This document shows, one piece after another, positions 25,538 through 35,542 of a stretch of 64,000 nucleotides of DNA. The position numbers and the translations under genes were made by a program. The DNA is from Opitutales bacterium (lineage in GTDB: Bacteria; Verrucomicrobiota; Verrucomicrobiia; Opitutales; Intestinicryptomonadaceae), in NCBI GenBank assembly GCA_015061945.1, contig SUVP01000004.1, positions 186,001 through 250,000 of the forward strand, given 5' to 3'. A model generated the notes under the pieces. It saw nothing but the letters and a program-made list of their open reading frames with translations. It was not told the origin of the DNA and searched no databases. How positions within the stretch are numbered: the first letter of the stretch is position 1; every line of letters starts with the position of its first letter.

Positions 25538-27243
25538 TGAATCAGGTCAAATTTTCGTTTCGCCCCAAGTTGTTGGATTGCTTAAAGGGGTATAATCGTT
25601 CAACTTTTACAGCAGATTTATGTGCTGGTTTTAGCGTTGGTATCCTCGCATTGCCGTTGGCGATGGCGTTTGGTATTGCAAGCGGTGTATCGCCTGCTCA
25701 AGGTATTTACACTGCGATTATCGCTGGTTTTATAATCTCGGTATTCGGTGGCTCAAAAGTGCAGATTGGCGGACCAACTGGTGCGTTTATCGTCATCGTT
25801 GCTGGAATTATCTCGCAATACGGCTATTCGGCACTCGCTATTGCGACCGTTATGGCTGGCGTATTCCTCATAATTATGGGGATTACTAAAATGGGCAATG
25901 CTATTAGATTTATCCCTCGCCCAGTTGTAGTCGGTTTTACAAATGGTATCGCAATACTGATTATCTCGACACAAGTGAAAGATTTCTTCGGACTGCAAAT
26001 CGACAAAATGCCCGAAGACTTTATCCCAAAATGTATAGCAATCTACAAAGCTATTAACACTACACATCTGCCGACCTTATTTGTCGGGATTCTCTCGATG
26101 CTTGTGATTGTCTATTGGCCGACCTCGTGGCGTAAACGTGTACCAGGGCAAATTGGTGCAATATTTATCGGTACATTTGTAGCACTTGCGATGTCGAAAC
26201 TCGGCGGTTGGGATACCGAAACAATTTATACACGCTTTGGCGATATTCCAAATACTCTCCCAAAATTTCAATGGATTGATATTGACCTTGCAAACATCAA
26301 GAATTTGATGATGCCAGCCTTCACAATCGCACTCTTGGCTGCGATAGAATCGTTGCTATCGGCAGTTGTCGCCGACGGTATGATTGATGATAAGCACGAC
26401 TCGAACCAAGAACTTATTGCACAAGGTATGGCAAATATCGCAACGCCATTCTTCTTGGGAATTCCAGCAACTGGTGCAATTGCACGCACCGCAACAAACA
26501 TCAAAAATGGCGGACGCACACCGATTGCTGGCGTCATACACTGCGTTGTACTTTTGGCGATTTTGATATTCGCCGCACCTTACGCACAATATATTCCACT
26601 TGCGACACTCTCGGCTGTCCTGTTTGTTGTTGCATTCAATATGGGCGATTGGTCGGCATTCCCAGAAATGCGAAAACTCCCTCGCTCTGACGACCTCGTA
26701 TTCCTCTCGACATTCGGCTTGACTGTCGTATTCGGTCTTACACTTGCGATTGAAGTTGGTATGATTCTCGCTGCGATGCTCTTTATTCGCCGAGTATCGA
26801 ACACAACAAAAGTTATGCTTGTTGATAAAAAACTTGAAGGCGACCTTTCAAAATACTCTCTCGAAGGCAAAGAAATTCCAGAAGGCGTTATGATTTTCCG
26901 TATCTTCGGAGCGTTGATGTTTGGTGCAGCCGATAAACTCGAAAGCATTTTGACTTCAATGGGTGAACGTCCGAAGATTGCAATTTTGCGTATGCGTACA
27001 GTTCTCGCAATGGACGCAACTGCCCTCGATGTACTCGATAAACTCTATGATAAATTGAAGTCTCGAGGAGTAGTTTTGATGATTACAGGAGCACATTCAC
27101 AACCATTACATATGATGGAAAAATCGGGCTTCTTAAAGAAAATGGGCGAAGAATTTGTGCTTGAAGATATCGACACTGCCCTTGCAAAATCTCGTGAAGT
27201 TCTCGCAAAGATGAAAGAAGATAGCCAGCCACAACAACAATAA
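25537..27243 (+). CDS. SulP-family anion transporter with STAS domain
   Basis: A 568-residue SLC26/SulP protein: about 12-14 helices in residues 20-430, including FSVGILALPLAMAFGIASGVSPAQGIYTAI-type first helix, VQIGGPTGAFIVIV, and GIPATGAIARTATNIKNGGRTPIAG, then a cytoplasmic STAS domain (about 440-560) with RIFGALMFGAADKLES and AILRMRTVLAMDATALDVL. Substrates in bacteria range from sulfate to bicarbonate, C4-dicarboxylates and nitrate; sequence alone does not decide. A fermenter that carboxylates and decarboxylates could use a bicarbonate or succinate carrier (inference). Confidence 0.92.
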   Translation: MNQVKFSFRPKLLDCLKGYNRSTFTADLCAGFSVGILALPLAMAFGIASGVSPAQGIYTAIIAGFIISVFGGSKVQIGGPTGAFIVIVAGIISQYGYSALAIATVMAGVFLIIMGITKMGNAIRFIPRPVVVGFTNGIAILIISTQVKDFFGLQIDKMPEDFIPKCIAIYKAINTTHLPTLFVGILSMLVIVYWPTSWRKRVPGQIGAIFIGTFVALAMSKLGGWDTETIYTRFGDIPNTLPKFQWIDIDLANIKNLMMPAFTIALLAAIESLLSAVVADGMIDDKHDSNQELIAQGMANIATPFFLGIPATGAIARTATNIKNGGRTPIAGVIHCVVLLAILIFAAPYAQYIPLATLSAVLFVVAFNMGDWSAFPEMRKLPRSDDLVFLSTFGLTVVFGLTLAIEVGMILAAMLFIRRVSNTTKVMLVDKKLEGDLSKYSLEGKEIPEGVMIFRIFGALMFGAADKLESILTSMGERPKIAILRMRTVLAMDATALDVLDKLYDKLKSRGVVLMITGAHSQPLHMMEKSGFLKKMGEEFVLEDIDTALAKSREVLAKMKEDSQPQQQ

Positions 27244-27249
27244 GTCTTT

Positions 27250-27279
27250 AGCCGTTTCCCTTGCGAGACGGCTTTTTTA
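27250..27279 (+). terminator. Intrinsic terminator after the SulP gene
   Basis: Stem AGCCGTTTC (27250-27258) with GAGACGGCT (27264-27272), one wobble, followed by six T. Confidence 0.8.
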
Positions 27280-27314
27280 TTGCATAGAGTTAAGCTTATT
27301 GTAAGATTGTTGTT

Positions 27315-28409
27315 ATGAAAAAAACTCTGCTGTATTTCCTCACGACAATTATTACAATCAATCTTTCAGCAAGTCCGCTCGATGAGTTGAAAGAAAAAAT
27401 CGACCAAGCTATCGCAAAAAATCATATAGCTGGTGTCGCTATTTGCGTGGGCGATTCAAGCGGAATAAAATTTTCACACGCACAAGGTATGTCTGCAAAA
27501 GGTGGCAAAACACCTATGACAACCGATACAATTATCGACGTTGCAAGTGTTACAAAAACGGTCGCAACAACGACTGCCCTTGCAATTTTGCGAGATAGGG
27601 GCGAGATAGATTTTGATTCGCCATTTTATAAATATTTACCACAATATTCGCCAAAACTCGAAAGCCCAGCAACAGTTCGCGATTTGGCTACACATATCTC
27701 TGGATTTAACAACAGCCCATATTGGAATGATTGCACTGGTAGAGCTATGGTAAAAACTGCACTTTCAACTCGTCCGCCACAAGCACCTCGCATAGCATAC
27801 AGATATTCTTGTTGGAATTTTATTTTGCTTGGGTTTGTCGTTGAAAACATCACACAACAACCACTCAAATTTTTCTGCCAAAACGAAATATTCAAGCCAT
27901 TAGGGATGAAAGATTCATCAATGGGTACACCGATTGCGAATGCGGAAAATCGATACGCACGCACAATCACGACATCAAAAGCTGGCGAAATATCCGACCC
28001 TCCTGCACGCACAATTTACGCCGATAATATGTGTGCTGGCAACGCTGGACTTTTTACAACCGCAAACGATTTGTCTAAATTTTGTCGTATGATTTTAGGT
28101 AAAGGTAAGCTTGGTAATACTCGTATACTTTCAGAAGAACGCATCGAAGAATTGTCGAAAATTACATTCAAAGACAAAAAAGGAAACGCTCGAACATTTG
28201 GTTGGAATGCGAGCAATAGCCCAAAGAATTTTTCAGATAAATTTATATATCACACAGGTTGGTCGGGGCAATCGGTATATATCGATTTAGAAAAAAATAT
28301 CTTTGCGATAGTACTTACAGTCAGATGCTCACAATACCCCAACCCTGCTGGAGAAAGAAAAATCTTTGCCGAACTCGCAATGGACGCAATGCTTGAGCAA
28401 AAAAATTAA
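27315..28409 (+). CDS. Beta-lactamase-fold serine hydrolase (class C / esterase type), secreted
   Basis: A 364-residue protein with a signal peptide (MKKTLLYFLTTIITINLSAS). The serine motif is DVASVTKTV with Ser78 and Lys81; a Tyr motif is seen as YSCWNFILLG (third residue Cys in place of the usual Asn), and the third motif is HTGWSG in place of KTG. These are typical of beta-lactamase-related esterases and D-aminopeptidases, not of a resistance enzyme. A peptidoglycan or glycan-ester role is possible. It is monocistronic, bounded by terminators on both sides. Confidence 0.85.
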   Translation: MKKTLLYFLTTIITINLSASPLDELKEKIDQAIAKNHIAGVAICVGDSSGIKFSHAQGMSAKGGKTPMTTDTIIDVASVTKTVATTTALAILRDRGEIDFDSPFYKYLPQYSPKLESPATVRDLATHISGFNNSPYWNDCTGRAMVKTALSTRPPQAPRIAYRYSCWNFILLGFVVENITQQPLKFFCQNEIFKPLGMKDSSMGTPIANAENRYARTITTSKAGEISDPPARTIYADNMCAGNAGLFTTANDLSKFCRMILGKGKLGNTRILSEERIEELSKITFKDKKGNARTFGWNASNSPKNFSDKFIYHTGWSGQSVYIDLEKNIFAIVLTVRCSQYPNPAGERKIFAELAMDAMLEQKN

Positions 28410-28431
28410 AAAGAGAATCACACTACCATAC

Positions 28432-28468
28432 AAAAAACGGCGTTTCCTTTTTGGATACGCCGTTTTAA
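28432..28468. terminator. Bidirectional terminator
   Basis: AAAACGGCGT ... ACGCCGTTTT stem (about 28436-28466) with flanking A- and T-runs, between convergent genes. Confidence 0.8.
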
Positions 28469-28485
28469 TTTATAAAGTTGAGCTA

Positions 28486-29361
28486 TTATTTTCTGCGTCT
28501 GTAAACTGCGAGAACTAATGCGATTACACCAAACATCATAGCCCATTCAGCTGGCTCTGGAACAAGTGCCGATACGGTTGTTATATTGAAACCTTTTAAA
28601 GTTGTACCATCGTAAACTTCGCTGATTTTAATCTTTTCGCCATCTTCATCAATAAACTTATAAGATGCAGAACCATAATCTAATTCAGAACAATCACCCG
28701 ATATCTTCAAAACGTTATCTGAAACAATTTCATAAGTATATGGATTATCATCACGAGTGATTGAGTTGCCAACTCCAATAAAGATACTGTTTGTACTGCT
28801 AAAATCGACAAGAGTAACACTTTTTTCTGAATGAAGAGTTTCCTTATTAACAGAAACTGCTCCGAAGCTGACATCATTGAAAACTACAGAAACATCTTGC
28901 CCAAAAGTAAATGTGTAATTATCAAAACGTACGTCCCAATAATTGAAGGTCTGCGAAACACCAAAATCAACCTTTACATTGCTCCCAGCAAGAGCTAAAC
29001 TAATAGGACTACCATTTGATTTTGAGACTACTTCATCAAGTATTACATGAGCATTACTCCATGTCACAATTTGAGTAGAGATATTAACATCTGCACCACT
29101 CTTGACATCAAATGTACCAGTAACATAAATGCCAGCTGTTGTGTTAAGTGTTGCATCAGTATCAATAGTTAAAGTTACACCTTTAGAAATGTTTATAGAC
29201 TTAGTACCTGTTGCACCAACAGAATAAGTATCACCTGAATTTACGATAGAATCTACAGTAATGTCTTGTACACCCGAAGCCGAACCACTCAATGAGGTTG
29301 CCCCTGCGCACAAGCATACAGAAGAAATAAATGCAATTATAGAAAAGATTGAAGTTTTCAT
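28486..29361 (-). CDS. PEP-CTERM sorting-signal protein (beta-rich, secreted)
   Basis: From the ATG at 29361 the protein has 291 residues: signal peptide (MKTSIFSIIAFISSVCLCAG), a Ser/Thr/Val/Asp-rich body with repeated short beta-strand-like units (for example INISKGVTLTIDTDATLN), and the C-terminal PEP-CTERM module VPEPAEWAMMFG ... VYRRRK. An exosortase would cut at the PEP motif and release or anchor the protein. The upstream in-frame ATG at 29385 adds 8 residues that spoil the signal. The substrate or partner is unknown; such proteins often belong to extracellular matrix. No exosortase gene is in the window. Confidence 0.88.
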   Translation of the reverse strand: MKTSIFSIIAFISSVCLCAGATSLSGSASGVQDITVDSIVNSGDTYSVGATGTKSINISKGVTLTIDTDATLNTTAGIYVTGTFDVKSGADVNISTQIVTWSNAHVILDEVVSKSNGSPISLALAGSNVKVDFGVSQTFNYWDVRFDNYTFTFGQDVSVVFNDVSFGAVSVNKETLHSEKSVTLVDFSSTNSIFIGVGNSITRDDNPYTYEIVSDNVLKISGDCSELDYGSASYKFIDEDGEKIKISEVYDGTTLKGFNITTVSALVPEPAEWAMMFGVIALVLAVYRRRK

Positions 29362-29386
29362 ATCGAATAAATAAGTTAAAAACAAA

Positions 29387-29417
29387 ATTATAATGTAAGG
29401 ATGTTTACATAAGTCAA
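29387..29417 (-). promoter_or_regulatory. Promoter with palindromic operator in the spacer
   Basis: Minus-strand TTGACT (complement of 29412-29417) and perfect TATAAT (complement of 29387-29392), spacing 19. The spacer holds the palindrome ATGTAA-GGATGT-TTACAT (29393-29410), placed where a dimeric repressor or an activator that twists a long spacer could act. It drives the PEP-CTERM gene. Confidence 0.5.
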
Positions 29418-29514
29418 GCGAATATGATAAACTTATCCATTACTTTTTCATTACATCGCTATTTGTTAAAATATTGTTGAAAAACAATACGATTCTGTAA
29501 ATATATGGGGAATT

Positions 29515-30777
29515 ATGATAGATGTAAAACTATTAAGAGAACGACCAGACTTTATTAAAGAAAAAATTGCACTCAAAAAATTTGATTGCGATATTGACGC
29601 TATTTTGGCTTTTGATGTAGAACGTCGCAAGGCTGTTACCGCATTTGAAGAAGCTCGCAACGCACAAAACACTGCGAGCAAAGCAATGGCAGAACTCCCT
29701 AAAGGAAGTCCTGAATTTAAGGAAAAGGTAGCAGAAATGAAAGCTGTTTCGGCAAAGGTAAAAGAGCTTGAAGCAGTCGCAAACGAAGCCGAAAAAAAGT
29801 GGAAGGCAATGCTCCTTTCTGTTCCAAATATTCCAGACGATTCTGTTCCAGTTGGCAAAACAGATAAAGACAATGTTACACTTTATACTTGGGGCGATAT
29901 CGATTCTATTAAGAACGCAAAACCACACTGGGACTTGCCGTTCTTCAATGAATTGTTAGACTTCCAACGTGGTGTAAAAGTTACAGGAGCAGGGTTCCCA
30001 TTCTACGTTGGCGATATGGCTCGCTTGGTGCGTGCACTCTTGCAACTTTTCCTCGACGAAGCAAAAGCAAATGGATACAAAGAATTGATGTGTCCGCTTA
30101 TGGTCAATGCAACAAGTGCAACAGCAACTGGTCAGCTCCCCGACAAAGAAGGTCAAATGTACCACGATGCTCAAGATGATTACTATATGATTCCAACAGC
30201 TGAAGTGCCTGTTACTAACTTCTATCGAGACGAAATTTTTGAAGAATCACAGTTGCCTGTCTATGCTTGCGGATACACTCCTTGCTTCCGTCGTGAAGCT
30301 GGTAGCTGGGGTAAAGACGTTCGTGGGCTCAACCGCTTGCACCAATTCGATAAGGTCGAACTCGTAAAATGGGTACACCCCGATAATGGGATGGAAGAGC
30401 TTGAAAAACTCCGCAAAGACGCTGAAGGCATCTTGCAAAAGCTCGGTTTGCCATACAGAGTACTTTCAATTTGCACAGGCGACATCGGTTTCCCACACGC
30501 AAAGCAATTCGACCTTGAAGTATGGGCGGCAGGTCAACAAAAATGGCTCGAAGTTTCGTCTTGCTCATGCTTTACAGACTTCCAAGCACGCCGTGCAAAT
30601 ATCCGTTTCCGCCCAGCAGACGGTGGAAAGCCACGCAACGTTTACACTCTCAATGGCTCTGGGTTGGCAATCCCACGTGTACTCGCAGCACTCTTGGAAA
30701 ACAATGTTCAAGATGACGGTAAAGTCGCAATTCCAGAAGTACTCAAGAAGTGGTACGGTGGCGATACAATCGGCTAA
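29515..30777 (+). CDS. serS: Seryl-tRNA synthetase
   Basis: Class II synthetase of 420 residues. The N-terminal 110 residues form the antiparallel coiled-coil arm (RKAVTAFEEARNAQNTASKA ... VKELEAVANEAEKKWK) that grips the tRNA-Ser variable arm. Motif 2 is FRREAGSWGKDVRGLNRLHQF and motif 3 GSGLAIPRVLAALLENN. The length is normal. ffh follows 27 bases later. Confidence 0.97.
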   Translation: MIDVKLLRERPDFIKEKIALKKFDCDIDAILAFDVERRKAVTAFEEARNAQNTASKAMAELPKGSPEFKEKVAEMKAVSAKVKELEAVANEAEKKWKAMLLSVPNIPDDSVPVGKTDKDNVTLYTWGDIDSIKNAKPHWDLPFFNELLDFQRGVKVTGAGFPFYVGDMARLVRALLQLFLDEAKANGYKELMCPLMVNATSATATGQLPDKEGQMYHDAQDDYYMIPTAEVPVTNFYRDEIFEESQLPVYACGYTPCFRREAGSWGKDVRGLNRLHQFDKVELVKWVHPDNGMEELEKLRKDAEGILQKLGLPYRVLSICTGDIGFPHAKQFDLEVWAAGQQKWLEVSSCSCFTDFQARRANIRFRPADGGKPRNVYTLNGSGLAIPRVLAALLENNVQDDGKVAIPEVLKKWYGGDTIG

Positions 30778-30804
30778 TTGATTTAATCTAATTTCACAAA
30801 AAAG

Positions 30805-32142
30805 ATGTTTGAAGGACTTACCGAAAACCTCTCCAAAGCCTTACGCAACTTGCGTGGAATCGGCAAGCTCACCGAAGAAAATATGTCGGAAGCACTCACC
30901 GAAGTACGCAAAGCGTTGCTGTCGGCAGACGTTCATTTTAAAGTAACCAGAGAATTTACAGAACGTGTAAAAAATGAATGTATCGGACGCGAAGTAATCA
31001 ATTCGATTACCCCAGGGCAACAGATAATCAAAATCATCAGCGACGAGCTTGAAAAACTCTTGGGCGAAGGCTCGACAGAACTTTCACCAATCCGTCCGTT
31101 GAAGATTATGATGGTAGGTTTACACGGTTCTGGTAAGACGACAACATCTGCAAAACTTGCCGGACTTCTCAAAAAACGTGGCTACACGCCAGCACTCATT
31201 GCGTGCGATATTTATCGCCCAGCGGCAATCGACCAACTCGAAGCACTCGGCAAACAAATCGGTGCCAAAGTCTATGCCGATAGAAATTCAAAAAATGTTC
31301 CCGACCTCGCTTCAAGACTCGAAAAGCAAGCAATTGAAGAAGGTGCAAATGCCATAATTTTCGACACTGCGGGCAGATTGCAAATCGATCAAGAGCTAAT
31401 CGATGAAATTATAAAACTTAAAGAAGTTGAAAAACCACAAGAAGTTTTGCTCGTTGCCGATTCTGCATTGGGTCAAGAAGCAGTCAATGTCGCAAAAGCA
31501 TTTAATGAAGCTGTAAATATCACTGGTGTTGTCCTCACAAAGCTCGACGGCGACGCTCGTGGTGGTGCGGCTCTTTCAATTAAGACAGTTTCGGGTGCCC
31601 CAATCAAATTTGCAGGTACCGGCGAAAAGCTCGAAAATATCGAGATTTTCCACGCCGACAGAATGGCTCAACGCATACTCGGAATGGGCGATGTCGTCAG
31701 CCTTGTCGAAAAAGCACAAGAGACAATGGACTTGAAGGAAGCCGAAAAAATGGCTGAAAAACTCCGCAAAGCAGAGTTCGACCTCGAAGACTTCCTTTCA
31801 CAGATGCGTCAAATTAAAAAGCTCGGTTCGCTTGGTGGAATCTTAAAGATGCTCCCAGGAATGAGCGGTATTAGCGTTGGCGAACGAGAAGAAAAGAAAA
31901 TGCGTCAAACCGAAGCAATCATTCTTTCGATGACTCCACAAGAACGACGCAATCCAAACATCATTAACGCACGTCGTCGCTTGAGAATTGCATCGGGGTC
32001 TGGTACTCAAGTTAGAGATGTCAATGCACTCCTCAAGCAATTTGAAGGTATGCGTAAAATGATGAAAATGATGCGTGGCGATAAGGGTCGCAGACGTATG
32101 GCTGGTATGATGGACGCTATGCGTAAACACGGTAAACTTTAA
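30805..32142 (+). CDS. ffh: Signal recognition particle protein
   Basis: SRP54 GTPase of 445 residues. N domain (1-90), G domain with [15 protein letters not shown] (G1), DTAGR (G3), [13 protein letters not shown] (G4) and GTGEK, then a Met-rich M domain ([22 protein letters not shown] ... [10 protein letters not shown]) that binds 4.5S RNA and signal sequences. It targets inner-membrane and some exported proteins. It is shorter than E. coli Ffh by few residues only. Confidence 0.97.
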   Translation: MFEGLTENLSKALRNLRGIGKLTEENMSEALTEVRKALLSADVHFKVTREFTERVKNECIGREVINSITPGQQIIKIISDELEKLLGEGSTELSPIRPLKIMMVGLHGSGKTTTSAKLAGLLKKRGYTPALIACDIYRPAAIDQLEALGKQIGAKVYADRNSKNVPDLASRLEKQAIEEGANAIIFDTAGRLQIDQELIDEIIKLKEVEKPQEVLLVADSALGQEAVNVAKAFNEAVNITGVVLTKLDGDARGGAALSIKTVSGAPIKFAGTGEKLENIEIFHADRMAQRILGMGDVVSLVEKAQETMDLKEAEKMAEKLRKAEFDLEDFLSQMRQIKKLGSLGGILKMLPGMSGISVGEREEKKMRQTEAIILSMTPQERRNPNIINARRRLRIASGSGTQVRDVNALLKQFEGMRKMMKMMRGDKGRRRMAGMMDAMRKHGKL

Positions 32143-32173
32143 AACATAAAACTCAATTAAAAACTCAATTATT

Positions 32174-33754
32174 ATGAAAAGAATACTCCCTATTTTAATA
32201 GGAGCATTTGCCGTACTCTCGGCAAACGCCCAAATTATACCTAACCAATATGGATACGACAAACTCTCGCAGTATGTCGATAAATTCAACGATGACGACG
32301 AAGAACTGTACATCAATGAATATCCAAACCACAAAGCAAAAGAGTTCCTTGCTAAAAACATACCTCTTTTCGATTGTCCAGATGAATCAATCAACGCAAC
32401 ATACTATTTCCGTTGGTGGACATTCCGTAAACATATCGTAAAGACAGAAAAAGGACACGTTATTACAGAATTCCTCCCAAAAGTTCGTTGGTCGGGCGAA
32501 TTCAACACAATAGCTTGCCCCGCCGGACACCATATCCGTGAGGGTCGCTGGCTGAAAGACTCGCAAATTATTGGCGATTACGTCAAGTTTTGGAGTACAG
32601 CAAAACATATCCGTCGCTACACTTTCTGGTATGCAAATTCCGCATACGAATATCACCTTGCACGTCCGAATGAACAAATGCTCAAGGATCTCTACCCTGC
32701 ATTTAAGAAAAATCTTCAAGCGTGGGAAAAAAGTAATTTCAGCAAAACCGATAAGCTCTTTAAACAAAAAGATGGTGCCGATGGTATGGAAATTTCTATA
32801 TCTGGTGCAATGATTATGAGCTGGATAGGCTACCGTGCGACAATCAATAGCTATATGTTCGCCGAATACGAAACAATGGCAAAAATCGCACAACTTCTCG
32901 GCATCAAAGAAGACGTAAAATACTACACAGAAAAAGCAGAAGACCTCAAAAAACGCATAAATACATATCTTTGGGATAAGAAAGACAACTTCTACAAAGT
33001 GATGTTCTGCGGTAATTTTGGACAACTTTCAGATGTCCGCGAATTACATGGCTATACCCCATGGTACTTCAATATTCCACCTGAAGAATACTCTGTTGCA
33101 TGGGAACAAATTAAATGCAAAGACGGCTTCAAATCAAAGTGGGGCTTGACTTCCGCAGAACGTCGCGACCCTCGCTTCCGCCTTTCATATATCGGACACG
33201 AGTGCCAATGGAATGGTCCAGTTTGGCCATACTCAACATCAATCACACTCACTGCATTGGCAAATTTTGTAAACAACTATAAGAGCGATAACGTTGATAA
33301 AGACGATTATTACGACGCTCTTAAAACATACGCCGATGCACATCGTCGCACAACAGAAGACGGCAGAATCGTATTCTGGATTGACGAAAACCAACATCCC
33401 GACACTGGCGACTGGATTTCTCGCACAGTACTTCGCAACTGGAATGGTCCAAAAGGTTGGGATTATATCGAACGTGGCAAAGATTATAATCACTCGACCT
33501 TCAACGACCTTATCATTACAGGTTTGATGGGTATCCGCTTGGGCGAAGGTGGCAAAGTTGTAATCAACCCCCTTGCCCCTGATAGTTGGGATTATTTTGC
33601 AATCGAAAACGTACCTTGCAAAAACAAAATGCTCACAATCCTTTGGGACGAAGACGGTTCTCGTTATAACAAAGGCAAAGGCTTTATGATTTTTGCGAAC
33701 GGCAAGAAAATCGTACAAAAAGATTCTGTCCAAAAAGTAGAAATAGACCTTTAA
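32174..33754 (+). CDS. Secreted (alpha/alpha)6-barrel glycoside hydrolase, MGH1/GH63-like
   Basis: A 526-residue protein with a Sec signal (MKRILPILIGAFAVLSANA). The body is rich in Trp and Tyr; segments YYFRWWTFRKHI, GMEISISGAMIMSWIGYRATI, LHGYTPWYFNIP, GHECQWNGPVWPYSTSITLTAL and YNHSTFNDLIITGLMG match the trehalase-like / mannosylglycerate hydrolase-like six-hairpin fold, where acidic residues near WNGPVWP and in the helix loops catalyse inversion. The exact substrate is not evident. It is 10 bases upstream of a FAD oxidoreductase gene, an operon of two secreted proteins. Confidence 0.78.
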   Translation: MKRILPILIGAFAVLSANAQIIPNQYGYDKLSQYVDKFNDDDEELYINEYPNHKAKEFLAKNIPLFDCPDESINATYYFRWWTFRKHIVKTEKGHVITEFLPKVRWSGEFNTIACPAGHHIREGRWLKDSQIIGDYVKFWSTAKHIRRYTFWYANSAYEYHLARPNEQMLKDLYPAFKKNLQAWEKSNFSKTDKLFKQKDGADGMEISISGAMIMSWIGYRATINSYMFAEYETMAKIAQLLGIKEDVKYYTEKAEDLKKRINTYLWDKKDNFYKVMFCGNFGQLSDVRELHGYTPWYFNIPPEEYSVAWEQIKCKDGFKSKWGLTSAERRDPRFRLSYIGHECQWNGPVWPYSTSITLTALANFVNNYKSDNVDKDDYYDALKTYADAHRRTTEDGRIVFWIDENQHPDTGDWISRTVLRNWNGPKGWDYIERGKDYNHSTFNDLIITGLMGIRLGEGGKVVINPLAPDSWDYFAIENVPCKNKMLTILWDEDGSRYNKGKGFMIFANGKKIVQKDSVQKVEIDL

Positions 33755-33764
33755 TCTAAAAAAT

Positions 33765-35405
33765 ATGACTATGAAAAAGACTATCATTATCACAACAGCC
33801 ATATTGGCAGGTTTGTGTGCAAACGCAGCACCAAAGCTCCCTGCCCCAACAACGCCAAACCCTGGTCTTAAATATTATTATCCAGTGCCAAAAGCAAAAA
33901 AACCGACAACCGCAAATTACGATGTTGTAGTTTATGGCGGAACTCCTGGTGGCGTGGGTGCAGCAATCCAAGCTCGCAGAATGGGCAAAACTTCGGCTCT
34001 TTACGTCTTCCGTAGACACGTCGGTGGCTTGACATCGGCTGGCTTGACAGAAACTGACATCGGCAAAAAGAACGCAATCGGCGGTATGGCAGTTGAATTC
34101 TTTGAAAGAGTCGGCAAATGGCGTCAATATCGCCCAAGCGAAGCAGAAAGAGTATTTCTCGAAATGCTTGTCGATGCTGGTGTTCCCGTATTCTTTGAAC
34201 ATCGTCTTGAAAAAGTCGAAAAGAAAGACGGAAAAATCACAAAGATTACTTTTGAAAACGGCAACGCAGTTAAAGGTAAAATGTTTGTCGACGCTACTTA
34301 CGAAGGCGACCTTTTCGCAATGGCTGGTTGCTCATATATGGTAGGTCGCGAAGACAACTCTCGCTTTAACGAAGACTACAACGGCACTTATTTCTCAAAA
34401 CATAGCCATATTCCACGCTTTGATGTCGACCCATACAAAGTTAAGGGAGACCCGTCAAGTGGTTTGCTCGAAGGTATCACCGACACAAAAGTTGAAAAAC
34501 TCGGCGTTGCCGACAAGAAGTTGCAATCGTATTGCTTCAGAATGTGGGCGATGAAAAATGGTAAAAAAACTCCATGGTACAAACCAGAAAATTATCGTCC
34601 AGAACGCTACGCACTTTTGAGCCGTTATGTAAATAGTGCACCTGACCCAGACTTCTGGAACTTACGCTACAGCAGAGGTCCACTTAAGCTCAATGAAGGC
34701 GATTGCAACAACGCCGGACCAATTTCGCTCGACCACGTCGGCTACAACTTTGGCTGGGCAGAAGGCTCATACGCAGAACGTGAAAAAATCTTCCAAGACC
34801 ACGTCAATTATCAACAAGGCTTTATGTACTTCTTGGCAAACGACCCATCGATTCCAGCAAAACTCCGTGCTCGCATAAACGCATTTGGACTCGATGCGTA
34901 CGAGTTCCCCGAAACACGCAACTGGCCTCATGACCTCTATATCCGTGAAGCTCGTCGCTTGCTTTCCGATTATGTTATGACTCAAGCACACTGCACAGGC
35001 AAAGAAGTCGTAAAAGATTCTGTCGGCTTGGGTAGCTACCAAATGGATTCGCACCACGTTGAACGTGTTGTAAAAGACGGCAAAATGTATGTAGAGGGTG
35101 GCTTTGAAAAGAAAGTAAAACGCTCATACCCAGTAAGCTTCAAAAGTATCGTCCCAAAAAGAGCTGAATGCACAAACCTCGCAGTACCTGTCGCACTCTC
35201 GGCTTCGCACGTCGCATTCGGTTCAATCAGAATGGAACCAGTATTTATGATTCTTGGTCAAAGCGGTGCAACGGCAGCGTGTATGGCTATCGACGGCAAC
35301 GGAATTATCCAAGATGTCGATTACAAAAAGCTCCGTGCAAAATTACTTATCGACGAACAAATTTTAGATACTCCATTTGTCCCAAAGGGCAAAAAGAGAA
35401 ACTAA
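33765..35405 (+). CDS. Secreted FAD-dependent oxidoreductase (FAD_oxidored family)
   Basis: A 546-residue protein with a Sec signal (MKKTIIITTAILAGLCANA from the second Met). The dinucleotide-binding fold is VVVYGGTPGGVGAAIQARRMG (close to GxGxxG), then VGGLTSAGLTETD and FVDATYEGDLFAMAG, a fingerprint of the large exported FAD-dependent family common in Planctomycetes and Verrucomicrobia. C-terminal SHVAFGSIRMEPVFMILGQSGATAA closes the FAD domain. Substrates of this family are largely unknown; sugars or polyols are suspected from co-location with glycosidases, as here. A second member is at 51166. Confidence 0.82.
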   Translation: MTMKKTIIITTAILAGLCANAAPKLPAPTTPNPGLKYYYPVPKAKKPTTANYDVVVYGGTPGGVGAAIQARRMGKTSALYVFRRHVGGLTSAGLTETDIGKKNAIGGMAVEFFERVGKWRQYRPSEAERVFLEMLVDAGVPVFFEHRLEKVEKKDGKITKITFENGNAVKGKMFVDATYEGDLFAMAGCSYMVGREDNSRFNEDYNGTYFSKHSHIPRFDVDPYKVKGDPSSGLLEGITDTKVEKLGVADKKLQSYCFRMWAMKNGKKTPWYKPENYRPERYALLSRYVNSAPDPDFWNLRYSRGPLKLNEGDCNNAGPISLDHVGYNFGWAEGSYAEREKIFQDHVNYQQGFMYFLANDPSIPAKLRARINAFGLDAYEFPETRNWPHDLYIREARRLLSDYVMTQAHCTGKEVVKDSVGLGSYQMDSHHVERVVKDGKMYVEGGFEKKVKRSYPVSFKSIVPKRAECTNLAVPVALSASHVAFGSIRMEPVFMILGQSGATAACMAIDGNGIIQDVDYKKLRAKLLIDEQILDTPFVPKGKKRN

Positions 35406-35426
35406 ATAGATATACCTTTATATCCC

Positions 35427-35458
35427 CAAAAGCCACAGAATTTCTGTGGCTTTTTTTA
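35427..35458 (+). terminator. Intrinsic terminator
   Basis: AGCCACAGAA (35431-35440) pairs with TTCTGTGGCT (35442-35451), followed by a T-run; it ends the glycosidase-oxidoreductase operon. Confidence 0.85.
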
Positions 35459-35481
35459 TTCATTTTCAGCGACAAAAATAT

Positions 35482-35509
35482 TTGACAATTTTCTACATCG
35501 GAATATTCA
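35482..35509 (+). promoter_or_regulatory. Promoter of PEP-CTERM gene
   Basis: TTGACA (35482-35487), 16 bases, TATTCA (35504-35509), about 35 bases before the ATG at 35543. Confidence 0.5.
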
Positions 35510-35542
35510 TAATATTAGTTTTTTAAAAATTTATAAATTATT

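Noticed and set aside
27315-28409. Beta-lactam resistance gene
   Set aside because: The motifs (HTG, YSC) fit the broad esterase/peptidase branch; nothing in sequence or context supports a resistance role.
32387-33802. Long minus-strand frames opposite the glycosidase gene
   Set aside because: They are antisense to a gene with a signal peptide and family motifs, and have Cys/Phe-rich shadow composition.
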